Part shown: piece by piece, positions 36,408 to 45,329 of the stretch
Numbering within the stretch: position 1 is the stretch's first letter
How the letters are laid out: each line of letters opens with the position of its first letter
NCBI RefSeq assembly: GCF_030064125.1
Contig: NZ_CP125957.1
Location: forward strand, 3,782,001 to 3,846,000
DNA from: Pseudomonas sp. G2-4
GTDB lineage: Bacteria > Pseudomonadota > Gammaproteobacteria > Pseudomonadales > Pseudomonadaceae
Direction of reading: 5' to 3'
DNA length: 64,000 bases
Notes under the pieces: model-generated
What the model was told of the DNA's origin: nothing
Seen by the model: only the letters and a program-made list of their open reading frames with translations
The model's database searches: none
Program-made: the position numbers and the translations under genes

Positions 36408-37781
36408 ATGACTCAAAGACATGTAATCAACGCTTCTGTAAGCCCAAAAGGCAGCCTGGAGACCTTGTCCCAGCGCGAAGTCCAGCAACTGAGCGAAGCC
36501 GGTTCCGGCAGTATCTACACCCTCTTCCGCCAGTGCGCCCTGGCCATCCTCAACACCGGCGCCCATGTTGATAACGCCAAGACCATCCTGGAAGCCTACA
36601 AGGACTTCGAGATCCGCATTCACCAGCAAGACCGGGGCGTGCGCCTGGAACTGCTGAACGCGCCGGCCGACGCCTTCGTCGACGGCGAAATGATCGCCAG
36701 CACCCGGGAAATGCTGTTCAGCGCCCTGCGCGACATCGTCTACACCGAGAATGAACTGGACAGCCAGCGCATTGATCTCAGTTCGTCCCAAGGCATCAGC
36801 GACTACGTCTTCCACCTGCTGCGTAACGCCCGCACCTTGCGTCCCGGCGTCGAGCCGAAAATCGTCGTGTGCTGGGGCGGACATTCGATCAACACCGAAG
36901 AATACAAATACACCAAGAAGGTCGGTCACGAACTGGGCCTGCGCAGCCTGGACATCTGCACCGGCTGCGGCCCGGGCGTGATGAAAGGCCCGATGAAAGG
37001 CGCCACCATTGCCCACGCCAAGCAGCGGATCCACGGTGGCCGTTACCTGGGCCTGACGGAACCGGGCATCATCGCCGCCGAAGCACCGAACCCGATCGTC
37101 AATGAGCTGGTGATCCTGCCGGACATCGAAAAGCGCCTTGAAGCCTTCGTGCGTGTCGGCCATGGGATCATCATCTTCCCGGGCGGTGCCGGTACGGCGG
37201 AAGAGTTCCTGTACCTGCTGGGCATCCTGATGCACCCGGCCAACCAGGACCTGCCCTTCCCGGTAGTCCTCACGGGACCGAAAAGCGCTGCGCCGTACCT
37301 TGACCAGTTGCACGCGTTTGTCGGTGCGACCCTGGGCGAGGCTGCGCAGAAGCACTACCAGATCATCATCGACAATCCGGCCGAAGTGGCGCGGCAGATG
37401 ACTCAGGGGCTCAAGGAGGTGAAGCAGTTCCGCCGCGAGCGCAACGACGCCTTCCACTTCAACTGGCTGCTGAAGATCGACGAGGGCTTCCAGCGCCCGT
37501 TCGACCCGACCCACGCCAACATGGCCAGCCTGGGCCTGAGCCGCGACCTGCCCGCCCACGAACTGGCCGCCAACCTGCGCCGGGCGTTTTCGGGGATCGT
37601 GGCGGGTAACGTCAAGGACAAGGGCATCCGTTTGATCGAGGAACACGGCCCGTACAACATTCACGGCGACGCCGCCATCATGGAACCCCTCGATCGCCTG
37701 CTTCAGGCTTTCGTCGCCCAGCACCGGATGAAACTGCCGGGCGGTGCGGCGTATGTGCCTTGCTATCGTGTGGTGACCTGA
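36408..37781 (+). CDS. ppnN: Nucleotide 5'-monophosphate nucleosidase PpnN (YgdH)
   Basis: 457-residue LOG-family enzyme that splits purine and pyrimidine nucleoside monophosphates into base and ribose-5-phosphate; E. coli PpnN is activated by (p)ppGpp and affects antibiotic tolerance. N-terminal domain MTQRHVINASVSPKGSLETL; central LOG domain with YLGLTEPGIIAAE and the phosphate-binding PGGAGTAEEFLYLLG; C-terminal domain closes the ppGpp site in the E. coli structure. Length equals E. coli PpnN (454). ATG 36408 with AAGGAAAGC upstream. Its 3' end borders element copy 2. Confidence 0.94.
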   Translation: MTQRHVINASVSPKGSLETLSQREVQQLSEAGSGSIYTLFRQCALAILNTGAHVDNAKTILEAYKDFEIRIHQQDRGVRLELLNAPADAFVDGEMIASTREMLFSALRDIVYTENELDSQRIDLSSSQGISDYVFHLLRNARTLRPGVEPKIVVCWGGHSINTEEYKYTKKVGHELGLRSLDICTGCGPGVMKGPMKGATIAHAKQRIHGGRYLGLTEPGIIAAEAPNPIVNELVILPDIEKRLEAFVRVGHGIIIFPGGAGTAEEFLYLLGILMHPANQDLPFPVVLTGPKSAAPYLDQLHAFVGATLGEAAQKHYQIIIDNPAEVARQMTQGLKEVKQFRRERNDAFHFNWLLKIDEGFQRPFDPTHANMASLGLSRDLPAHELAANLRRAFSGIVAGNVKDKGIRLIEEHGPYNIHGDAAIMEPLDRLLQAFVAQHRMKLPGGAAYVPCYRVVT

Positions 37782-37801
37782 CTTTATGGGTGGGTGGGGG
37801 G

Positions 37802-38624
37802 TTGTGTGTATATCCGTTTTTTTTGTAACGGCTGCTGGCGGTTCCGCTCTTACAGCGGGTCACTTTCGAAGAGCGCGAAAGTAACCAAAGCGCTTGTGCC
37901 CCACCACTTGGTGCCTCGCCTAGGCTCGGCATGCCCTCACTCCGGCATTGCTCCGTGGGCCCGCCGCGAAGGACCATCCATGGTCCAGCGCGGCTAACCC
38001 GGCATCCATGCCGGGTTGCCCACTGCGCAATGCCTGCGTTCGGCCAGCGTGGTCAACGGGGCGCCCGAGATCAACGTCCGCCGCGAGGCGGCCTGAGAGC
38101 CGACCTGGTTGGGGTGGGACCGCGTTTTCCCTGTGGGAGCGAGCCTGCTCGCGAAGGCGATGTCACTGTCAATGGAGATGTTGAATGGGCTGGCCTCATC
38201 GCGAGCAAGCTCGCTCCCACAGGTTTTTGTGTCGTGTGCAGATGTTTTGAACCCCCACAAACCCATGTGGGAGCGAGCTTGCTCGCGATAGCGGTGGTTC
38301 AGCTACAAAGATGCTGGAGGTTTCCTGCTTTTGCTCTGCTCTGGATCTTGATCTCGATCTCGGCGCCCCATTAACCACGCTGGCCGAACGCAGGCATTGC
38401 GCAGTGGGCACCTCGGCATGGATGCCGAGGTAGCCGCGCTGGACCATGGATGGTCCTTCGCGGCGGCCCACGGAGCAATGCCGGAGTGAGGGCATGCCGA
38501 GCCTAGGCGAGGCACCAAGTGGTGGGGCTAAAGCGTTTTGCTTACTTTTGCGCTTCTCAAAAGTGAGCCGCCGTAAGGGCGGAACCGCCAGCAGCCGTTA
38601 CCGCAGCAACGGATATACACACAA
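37802..38624. repeat. Non-coding element with terminal inverted repeats, copy 2 (823 bp)
   Basis: A large inverted-repeat structure. Its ends are TTGTGTGTATATCCG (37802-37816) and the complement (38610-38624), and the arms are related over roughly 265 bp (37802-38067 and 38360-38624). The middle has the same REPIN and REP as copy 1 (38132-38222, 38265-38296). Each arm carries a 22-bp hairpin: AACCCGGCAT/ATGCCGGGTT at 37996-38017 and ACCTCGGCAT/ATGCCGAGGT at 38410-38431. No protein-coding gene is credible inside; open frames there are by-products of the palindromes. Confidence 0.85.
38132..38296. repeat. REPIN (type B) plus single REP inside element copy 2
   Basis: Same three REP units in the same order as in copy 1 (4431-4596), base-for-base apart from no visible change in the REP cores. 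Confidence 0.85.
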
Positions 38625-38654
38625 ACTACCCCCCCCCATAACGACGAGCCGAAC

Positions 38655-39323
38655 TCACAAAACCGGGATCAACCGCATCAACCCACCCTCACCCACCTCG
38701 ACACCAAGGCCAAGATAATCCTTGATCAGTGGATGAACGGTGACCACCGGATGCGCATGGGTCGCCGTCACCACCCACACATCCGCCCCCGCCGCCTCCC
38801 CAGCCTGGATACCCGCCTCAGCGTCCTCAAAAACCAGGCACTCTTGCGGTGTCACTCGCAACCGCTCAGCCGCCAGCCGATAACAGGCAGGGTTGGGCTT
38901 GCCATCGCTCACATCCTCGGCAGTGACCATTACCCCGGGACGTGGAATCCCCGCCGCTTCCATACGACGCAAGGCCAATGCCATGGGTGCCGAGGTGACA
39001 ATGGCCCACTGCTCTGACGGCAGGCCATTCAGAAACGCTGCCGCACCGGTCACTTGCACCACCCCTTCGACGTCTTCGATTTCCTCGCGGGTAATCTGCT
39101 CGGCTTCAGCCTGGGCATCCACCCCCGGTAGATGCTGGCGAGCGATGGTGTCGATAGCGCGCACGCCGTGGATCGTCGGCAGGAACGTCGCCACGTCCAC
39201 ACCGTGGCGCAGGGCCCAGCGTGTCCAGATTCGTTCAGCGGCGGCGATGGAATTGAGCAACGTGCCGTCCATGTCGAATAGGAAGGCGCGGTAGGCAATA
39301 TTGGGTGAAGGGCTGGCTGGCAT
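38655..39323 (-). CDS. HAD-superfamily sugar-phosphatase-like hydrolase
   Basis: 222 residues of the HAD-IA phosphatase class. Motif I AFLFDMDGTLLNS holds the nucleophile and general-acid aspartates; motif II IVTSAPMALA gives the Thr/Ser; motif III lysine is in DGKPNPACY; motif IV CLVFEDAEAGIQAGEAAG gives the magnesium acid. The layout resembles YfbT/GPP/DOG-like small sugar phosphatases. The frame is open to 39452; Met 39323 has GAGGA five bases upstream. It sits next to a MATE gene in the same direction; physiological substrate unknown. Confidence 0.9.
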   Translation of the reverse strand: MPASPSPNIAYRAFLFDMDGTLLNSIAAAERIWTRWALRHGVDVATFLPTIHGVRAIDTIARQHLPGVDAQAEAEQITREEIEDVEGVVQVTGAAAFLNGLPSEQWAIVTSAPMALALRRMEAAGIPRPGVMVTAEDVSDGKPNPACYRLAAERLRVTPQECLVFEDAEAGIQAGEAAGADVWVVTATHAHPVVTVHPLIKDYLGLGVEVGEGGLMRLIPVL

Positions 39324-39384
39324 CGGATCCTCGGTGACGGGTGACGGGTGACGGCCACTGTAACATCGCCAGGCACCGAACCCT

Positions 39385-39475
39385 TGTGGGAGCGAGCTTG
39401 CTCGCGATAGCGGTGGATCAGCCTGCCTCGATGCCGAGAGTGCCGACGCCATCGAGAGCTAGCTCGCTCCCACAG
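39385..39475. repeat. REPIN (type B)
   Basis: Inverted GTGGGAGCGAGCTTGCTCGC units; the right unit has two changes (GAGAGCTAGCTCGCTCCC). Confidence 0.88.
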
Positions 39476-39493
39476 GGGCCGGTGGTGGGTCGA

Positions 39494-40846
39494 TTACACC
39501 AACCGCTCAATCGGCTGATGCTGCCAGACCAATTTGTAATACAGCGTCTGCAACAGCAGCATACTCAAATAAGCCACCGGAAACGCCATCCATACCCCTT
39601 GCAACCCGAAGTGGGCGTCCAGCAGATACGCCGCCGGCACCTGCACACCAACGATGCAGAAGATTGAGATCGCCACCGGCACCAGCACCGTGCCGCTGGC
39701 GCGCATGATGCCGCCGACGATGGCCTGGAAGCCGAACACCAGCAGGCTCCAGAGCATGATGTGCAGCAGGTGTTCGGCCTGCACCCGCGCCGCCGGATCG
39801 GTGATGAACAGCCCCAGCAGCCAGTGGGACAACAGATAGCCGAGCACCACCAGTCCACCGGTGAGCCAGAGGTTGATCAGCAGCCCCGTGCGCACGATCG
39901 GCCCCAGGCGCTCCAGCCGTCCGGCACCGATAGCCTGGGCGCCGAGGATCGAGGCGGTGATGGCGATCGACAGCGCCGGGAACTGCACGTAGTTGACGAT
40001 CTGCGTCACCGCGCCGTAGGCCGCCGTGGCCTGGGAACCGTGGCGGTTGACCAACGCCAGGATCACCAGCTCCGACAGTGAAATCACCACCATCTGCAAC
40101 CCCGTCGGCAGGCCGATGCGCAATACCTTGCCGAGGATGTCCCTGTCCAGGCGCATTACCGCGAACAACGCCCGGTCCAGTGCCAGGGGATGCGCGCGAC
40201 GGTTCAGGCGCCACGCCAGCATCAGCATGGCCGACGCCGTCCCCACCAAGCCCGCCAGCGCAGCGCTCTGGATGCCCATTTGCGGCAGTCCCAGCCAGCC
40301 GCGAATCAGCGCTGGCGTGAGCATCAGCCCGACACTGGTAGACACCAGCAACGCCAGCAGCGGTGACAGCGTATCGCTCACTCCGCGCAGCAACTGGGTA
40401 AACACCACGAACACCAGCAGGATCGGCAGGATCCACATCATGACCCGGGCATACGAAACGGCGTCCTCCAACACATCCGCCGGAGTGCCCAACCCCTGCA
40501 AGGCCTGACGCGCAAACACGCTGCCAAGCACCGCCGCCACCAGCCCGATGATTGCCCCCAAAAGCAATGTGGCGCCCGCAACGGCCTTCACCGTGCCGGT
40601 TTCTCCTGCGCCGTACGCCTGCCCGATCAACACACCGGCTCCCGCGCCCAAGCCAATCACCAGGGCGATAAAGAAAAACACGATGGGAAACATGCCCGAC
40701 ACTGCCGCCAAGGCCTGGGTACCGAGCATTTGGCCGATGTAGATGCTGTTGAGCGTGCCCGACATGGATTGCAGGAAGTTGGACAAGACCATGGGGGCCA
40801 GGAACAGGAGGTAGGTTTTCCAGAGAGGCTGGGTGGGCATGGGCAC
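39494..40846 (-). CDS. MATE-family multidrug efflux transporter
   Basis: 450-residue inner-membrane antiporter with twelve hydrophobic segments in two homologous halves. Start LWKTYLLFLAPMVLSNFLQS, first-half SGMFPIVFFFIALVIGLGAGAG, second-half LRIGLPTGLQMVVISLSELV. These fit the MATE family, which exports cationic drugs using Na+ or H+; the branch is not assigned. Start ATG 40846. No regulator adjoins. Substrate unknown. Confidence 0.93.
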   Translation of the reverse strand: MPMPTQPLWKTYLLFLAPMVLSNFLQSMSGTLNSIYIGQMLGTQALAAVSGMFPIVFFFIALVIGLGAGAGVLIGQAYGAGETGTVKAVAGATLLLGAIIGLVAAVLGSVFARQALQGLGTPADVLEDAVSYARVMMWILPILLVFVVFTQLLRGVSDTLSPLLALLVSTSVGLMLTPALIRGWLGLPQMGIQSAALAGLVGTASAMLMLAWRLNRRAHPLALDRALFAVMRLDRDILGKVLRIGLPTGLQMVVISLSELVILALVNRHGSQATAAYGAVTQIVNYVQFPALSIAITASILGAQAIGAGRLERLGPIVRTGLLINLWLTGGLVVLGYLLSHWLLGLFITDPAARVQAEHLLHIMLWSLLVFGFQAIVGGIMRASGTVLVPVAISIFCIVGVQVPAAYLLDAHFGLQGVWMAFPVAYLSMLLLQTLYYKLVWQHQPIERLV

Positions 40847-41271
40847 TCGTGATGGCAGGTTCGAAATCCGATGCGGGGTAATTTAGCTTAATCCATACAT
40901 CTCATCTCGGAAGAATCGGCGCAGGACGTTCTTTGTGGCGAGGGAGCTTGCTCCCGTTGGGCTGCGCAGCAGCCCTGAACTGACAGCGCTGTGACAACGA
41001 TATCTGACCCATCATTTTGGGGCCGCTGCGCAGCCCAGCGGGAGCAAGCTCCCTCGCCACGGGGTTCTATGGATGGCTTATACCTTCGTCGGTACGCCTC
41101 GACATTTCCCAGACTGCGTCTAGTCTGAGGTAGCACAGTGCCACGCACCGCGTAAGCCAATGCCTACAGCAATTTCGGAATCGGACGGCCGGTCTTAAAG
41201 TCCGAACGAGGGACGCAGATAACCAGTTATTCGCCAATAACCTGTTAGCAACACTGTTCAAGGACCGAACC
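40847..41271. other. Intergenic region before the chemotaxis operon
   Basis: 425 bases. Contains a type-A REPIN (40935-41060) and the AAGGACCGAACC ribosome-binding region before ATG 41272. The rest must hold the che promoter; I cannot place -35/-10 or sigma-28 motifs with confidence. Confidence 0.6.
40935..41060. repeat. REPIN (type A)
   Basis: Inverted GTGGCGAGGGAGCTTGCTCC units with inner GGGCTGCGCAGCAGCCC and GGGCCGCTGCGCAGCCC stems. Confidence 0.9.
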
Positions 41272-42489
41272 ATGACGTCGAATTCCCACGGTCATTCCCT
41301 TCCTCAAGCCCAGCCGCGCCTCCTCTGGAATGCAGTGCTAGTGGCCATGGCCGCCGGCGTCGGCGTGCTGGCACTCAACGGTCCAAGTGCGCAGAACATT
41401 GGTTTGAGTGCTGCGCTTCTGGCCCTTGGCGTCGGTGCAGGGGTATGGGGCGCACGCTCACAACGTCATCAACTCAACAGCGCAGTCGCCGCGGCTGTTG
41501 CCCAGCATGCGCTGCAAACCTCTGAACACCTCGCCCATAAAACCCACGCGCAGCTCAACGAAGTCATCCTCGGTGCCATGCCGATCTGGGCCAAGCAGGT
41601 GGAAAGCTCCCGGCAGCAGACCGAAACCGCGATTGTCTCGCTGACCAGCCGCTTCACCGGCATTTCTTCACGCCTGGAAGACACCGTGCAAGCCTCACAA
41701 CTGGCCGCCGGCGAACTGGCCGGCAAGAGCAGCGGCGGCGCAGTGCAGGTGCTGGCCCAGAGCGAAAGCGAGCTGGTCCAGGTGATCGATTCCTTGAAGG
41801 CTACCCAGGCCAGCCGCGATGAAACCCTGGCCCAGGTCCGCAACCTCACCGCCTACACCGGCGAGCTGCGGACCATGGCCGCCGACGTCGCGGCGATTGC
41901 CGCCCAGACCAACCTGCTGGCCCTCAACGCCGCCATCGAAGCCGCCCGTGCCGGTGAAGCCGGACGTGGCTTTGCGGTGGTGGCCGACGCGGTGCGTGCC
42001 CTGTCGAGCAAATCCAGCGAAACCGGTCAACATATGTCAGCCAAAGTCGACGTCATCAATACCGCCATTACCCATTTGGTCCAGGCTGCCTCCAGTGGCG
42101 CGGACCAGGACAGCCATTCCGTGGCCGGCTCCGAAGACAGCATCCAGCGCGTGCTGGAGCGCTTCAAGAGCGTCACCGGGCGGCTGGCCGAATCGGCTGA
42201 CATGCTCCAACAGGAGAGCTTCGGCATTCGCGACGAACTCACCGAAGTGCTGGTCAGCCTGCAATTCCAGGATCGGGTCAGCCAGATCCTCAGCCACGTG
42301 CGCGACAACATCGAGGACCTGCATGTGCACCTGCAGCAGGCCAATCAGTCGCCCGACCAGGCCGTTGCCATCGATGCCCGCCAATGGCTGGCACGCATGG
42401 AAACCACTTATGCCACCGACGAGCAACGCCGCAACCACCGCGGCGACTCGAGCGCGCAACAAGTTTCACAGGAAATAACCTTCTTCTAG
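41272..42489 (+). CDS. Methyl-accepting chemotaxis protein without periplasmic sensor domain
   Basis: 405 residues. Two N-terminal transmembrane helices (about 18-38 and 43-60) with only a few residues between them, then a cytoplasmic coiled coil and the receptor signalling tip ([23 protein letters not shown] is the hallmark; about residues 210-245). It lacks a periplasmic ligand domain and HAMP, so it may sense membrane state or an internal signal. First gene of the che operon; the P. aeruginosa che2 cluster begins with a similar receptor gene. ATG 41272 follows AAGGACC. Its stop is 10 bases before cheY. Confidence 0.9.
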   Translation: MTSNSHGHSLPQAQPRLLWNAVLVAMAAGVGVLALNGPSAQNIGLSAALLALGVGAGVWGARSQRHQLNSAVAAAVAQHALQTSEHLAHKTHAQLNEVILGAMPIWAKQVESSRQQTETAIVSLTSRFTGISSRLEDTVQASQLAAGELAGKSSGGAVQVLAQSESELVQVIDSLKATQASRDETLAQVRNLTAYTGELRTMAADVAAIAAQTNLLALNAAIEAARAGEAGRGFAVVADAVRALSSKSSETGQHMSAKVDVINTAITHLVQAASSGADQDSHSVAGSEDSIQRVLERFKSVTGRLAESADMLQQESFGIRDELTEVLVSLQFQDRVSQILSHVRDNIEDLHVHLQQANQSPDQAVAIDARQWLARMETTYATDEQRRNHRGDSSAQQVSQEITFF

Positions 42490-42499
42490 GAGAGCCTTC

Positions 42500-42868
42500 A
42501 TGGCTAAAAGTGTATTGGTTGTCGACGACTCAGCGAGCGTTCGGCAGGTAGTCGGCATCGCGTTGAAAAGTGCCGGTTACGACGTGATCGAGGCCAGCGA
42601 TGGCAAGGATGCACTGGGCAAGCTCAATGGCCAGAAAGTGCACCTGATCATCAGCGACGTGAACATGCCCAACATGGACGGCATCACCTTCGTCAAGGAG
42701 GTCAAGAAGCTCGCCAGCTACAAGTTCACGCCGATCATCATGCTCACCACCGAATCCCAGGAATCGAAGAAACAAGAGGGCCAGGCGGCAGGCGCCAAGG
42801 CCTGGGTGGTCAAGCCATTCCAGCCGGCGCAGATGCTAGCGGCAGTGTCCAAACTGATTCTTCCCTGA
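42500..42868 (+). CDS. cheY: CheY-type response regulator
   Basis: 122-residue single receiver domain. Acidic triad Asp9/Asp10 (VLVVDDSASVRQ), phospho-acceptor Asp in LIISDVNMPNMDG, Thr switch in MLTTESQ and Lys in VVKPFQPAQM. It would be phosphorylated by CheA encoded downstream. No output domain; whether it acts on the flagellar motor or elsewhere is not readable. GGAG lies before ATG 42500. Confidence 0.94.
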   Translation: MAKSVLVVDDSASVRQVVGIALKSAGYDVIEASDGKDALGKLNGQKVHLIISDVNMPNMDGITFVKEVKKLASYKFTPIIMLTTESQESKKQEGQAAGAKAWVVKPFQPAQMLAAVSKLILP

Positions 42869-42883
42869 TTGCCGGAGGCTGTG

Positions 42884-43168
42884 ATGCCGTTGCTGTACGA
42901 AACAATGGATGACACCGCGCAGGTTCACATCGACGGCGAGCTGACGATCTACACCGCGGCGGACCTGGCTGCGCAGTTGCTGCCGCGCCTGGGAGCGACG
43001 GCCCACATGGAACTGGATCTGTCGCAGATCACGGAGATGGACGGTGCCGGCCTGCAACTGCTGATGATGGTCCAGCGCGAGGCACCCAAGGCGGGGACTC
43101 GACTGACGCTGACTGGTCACAGCAAAGCCGTCACTGAAACACTTGCCCTGTGCAACCTGGTTGCCTAG
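42884..43168 (+). CDS. STAS-domain protein in the che operon
   Basis: 94-residue STAS domain (anti-anti-sigma-like). The core DLSQITEMDGAGLQLLMMV contains the site where regulated STAS proteins carry a phosphorylatable Ser; here the residue before the helix is Asp-Gly-Ala, so phosphorylation is not evident. GGAGG sits directly before ATG 42884; an in-frame TTG at 42869 is less likely. Between cheY and cheA with short gaps (15 and 37 bases), so part of the operon. I do not recall a STAS gene in the P. aeruginosa che2 cluster; its role in signalling is unknown. Confidence 0.88.
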   Translation: MPLLYETMDDTAQVHIDGELTIYTAADLAAQLLPRLGATAHMELDLSQITEMDGAGLQLLMMVQREAPKAGTRLTLTGHSKAVTETLALCNLVA

Positions 43169-43205
43169 AGCCCCCGTTACGCCGGACACGACAAAGGATA
43201 TGAGC

Positions 43206-45296
43206 GTGAGCATCAATCTCGATCAGGCACAACAAACGTTCATCGTCGAGGCTCGGGAACAGTTGCAGGCGATGGAAGAGTCCCTGTTGCAACTGGAAAC
43301 CGACCCAGGAGACGATGACGCCATCGGCGCGATCTTCCGGGCGGCCCATACGATCAAGGGTTCGGCCGGACTGTTTGGCCTGGAACCGATCGTCAGCTTT
43401 ACCCACATCGTCGAAGACGTGCTCGATCGGCTGCGTGACGGCAGCGTCGCAGTCGACCCTGGCCTGATCGCGGTGCTGCTCAAGTCCGGGGATCACATGC
43501 TCGAGCTGATCGACGTGGTCGCCAACCAGGGCTCGACCTTGCAGCCCCCTGCCCTGGCCCGGGAAATGGAGCTGTGTCAGATCCTGCAGGAATATCAGGC
43601 ACCGCCGTCGGCGCCGGACGCCAAGCCCGCACAGGCCGCCGCAACCGAAGCGACCGAGCCTGGCGAAGCGCGCCTCTGGCATATCTCCCTGCGGTTCGGC
43701 CGGGAGGTCTTCCGCAACGGCATGGACCCCTTGTCGTTCCTGCGCTACCTGCAAACCCTCGGTGAAATCGTCGAGATCACCACGCTGACCGACACCCTGC
43801 CTTCGCTCGAAGAATGGGATGCCGAGTCCTGCTACCTGGGCTTTGAACTGGAGGTCCGCTCGACGGCCTCCTACGCGGCACTCAATGAAGTGTTCGACTT
43901 CGTCCGCGAAGACTGCACGATTGAAATTTGCGCCATCGACGATCCAGCCATGCCGACTGGCACCAGCCTGGTTGCACAGCCCCAAGAAGACGGCGCCGAA
44001 AGCACCGCCATGGTGACCACCGGAGAATTGATGACCGACCAACGCTCGACGCCACGGCTGCCCGCCCAGGTATCGGACAAGGGCGAAAACAAGGCCAAGG
44101 ACGGCGCCTATGTGCGGGTCAACGCCGACAAGCTGGACGAATTGATCAACCTGGTCGGTGAGCTTGTCATCGCCAGTGCCGGTGCCAGCCTGTTGGCACG
44201 CACCTGCAATAACGACCCATTGCAGGAGTCCACCTCGACGGTGTCGGCACTGGTGGAGGAAATCCTCGATGGCGCCCTGCGCTTGCGCATGATCCCCATC
44301 GGCGAAACGTTCAATCGGTTCCGTCGGGTGGTGCGCGACGTCAGCCAGGAGTTGGGCAAGGACATCGACCTGATCATCAGTGGCGCGGAAACCGAGCTGG
44401 ACAAGACCGTGGTGGAAAAAATCGGCGATCCGCTCATGCATTTGCTGCGCAACGCCATGGATCACGGCATCGAAACCGCCGAAGCTCGGCTGGCGGCCGG
44501 CAAGCCGGTCAAGGGCCACCTGCACCTCAACGCCTATCACGACTCCGGCAGCATTGTGCTGGAAATCGCCGACGACGGCGCCGGCCTGAATCGCGACCGG
44601 ATCCTGGAAAAAGCCCAGGAACGCGGCCTGGTCGCCCCCGGCGCGAGCCCGACCGACCAAGAGATTTACAACCTGATCTTCGAACCCGGTTTCTCCACCG
44701 CCCAGGCCGTCACCAATCTTTCGGGACGGGGCGTGGGCATGGACGTGGTCAAGCGCAACATCACCCTGCTGCGCGGCACGGTCGACCTGGACAGCCAACC
44801 GGGCAAGGGCACCGTGGTGCGCATCCGCCTGCCGCTGACCCTGGCGATCATCAATGGTTTTCTGGTGGGCATCGACCAGTCCACCTATGTCATTCCGCTG
44901 GACATGGTCCAGGAATGCATCGAGCTGAGCGAAGACGACGGGGTTGCCAGCCGCGAGCAAGGCTATCTCGACCTGCGCGGCGAAGTACTGCCCCTGGTGT
45001 ACCTGCGCGATCACTTCAACCACGAAGGACCGGCCTCGCGCCGGCAGAACGTGGTGGTGGTGCGTTACGCCGAACTCAAGGCCGGGCTGGTGGTGGATGA
45101 CTTGCTGGGTGAATTCCAGACCGTCATCAAACCCCTGGGCAAGCTGTTCGGCGCACTGCGCGGGATCAGCGGCTCGACCATCCTGGGCAGTGGCGCCGTG
45201 GCGTTGATTCTCGACGTACCAGCCCTGCTCAGCCAGATCGTACAGATAGAAAACCGCTACACCTCAACTCAACCACAACAAGCCACTGCTCGCTGA
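43206..45296 (+). CDS. cheA: Chemotaxis histidine kinase CheA
   Basis: 696 residues in the normal order: P1 phosphotransfer with His48 (AAHTIKGSAG), a P2-like linker region, P3 dimerisation, P4 ATPase (HALLRNAMDHGIE-type N box, DDGAGLNRD, GRGVGMDVVK) and P5/CheW-like domain (QSTYVIPLDMVQECIE). AAAGGA at 43193-43198 is one base from ATG 43200 but seven from GTG 43206, so the GTG (MSINLDQAQQTFIVEA) is preferred; either way the protein changes by two residues. The P. aeruginosa che2 CheA begins with a very similar MSI-LDQAQQTFIVEA sequence. Phosphate goes to CheY and CheB encoded in the same operon. Confidence 0.95.
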   Translation: MSINLDQAQQTFIVEAREQLQAMEESLLQLETDPGDDDAIGAIFRAAHTIKGSAGLFGLEPIVSFTHIVEDVLDRLRDGSVAVDPGLIAVLLKSGDHMLELIDVVANQGSTLQPPALAREMELCQILQEYQAPPSAPDAKPAQAAATEATEPGEARLWHISLRFGREVFRNGMDPLSFLRYLQTLGEIVEITTLTDTLPSLEEWDAESCYLGFELEVRSTASYAALNEVFDFVREDCTIEICAIDDPAMPTGTSLVAQPQEDGAESTAMVTTGELMTDQRSTPRLPAQVSDKGENKAKDGAYVRVNADKLDELINLVGELVIASAGASLLARTCNNDPLQESTSTVSALVEEILDGALRLRMIPIGETFNRFRRVVRDVSQELGKDIDLIISGAETELDKTVVEKIGDPLMHLLRNAMDHGIETAEARLAAGKPVKGHLHLNAYHDSGSIVLEIADDGAGLNRDRILEKAQERGLVAPGASPTDQEIYNLIFEPGFSTAQAVTNLSGRGVGMDVVKRNITLLRGTVDLDSQPGKGTVVRIRLPLTLAIINGFLVGIDQSTYVIPLDMVQECIELSEDDGVASREQGYLDLRGEVLPLVYLRDHFNHEGPASRRQNVVVVRYAELKAGLVVDDLLGEFQTVIKPLGKLFGALRGISGSTILGSGAVALILDVPALLSQIVQIENRYTSTQPQQATAR

Positions 45297-45329
45297 CGCT
45301 TTAGCAATTCCATGGAGAGGTACTTCCCA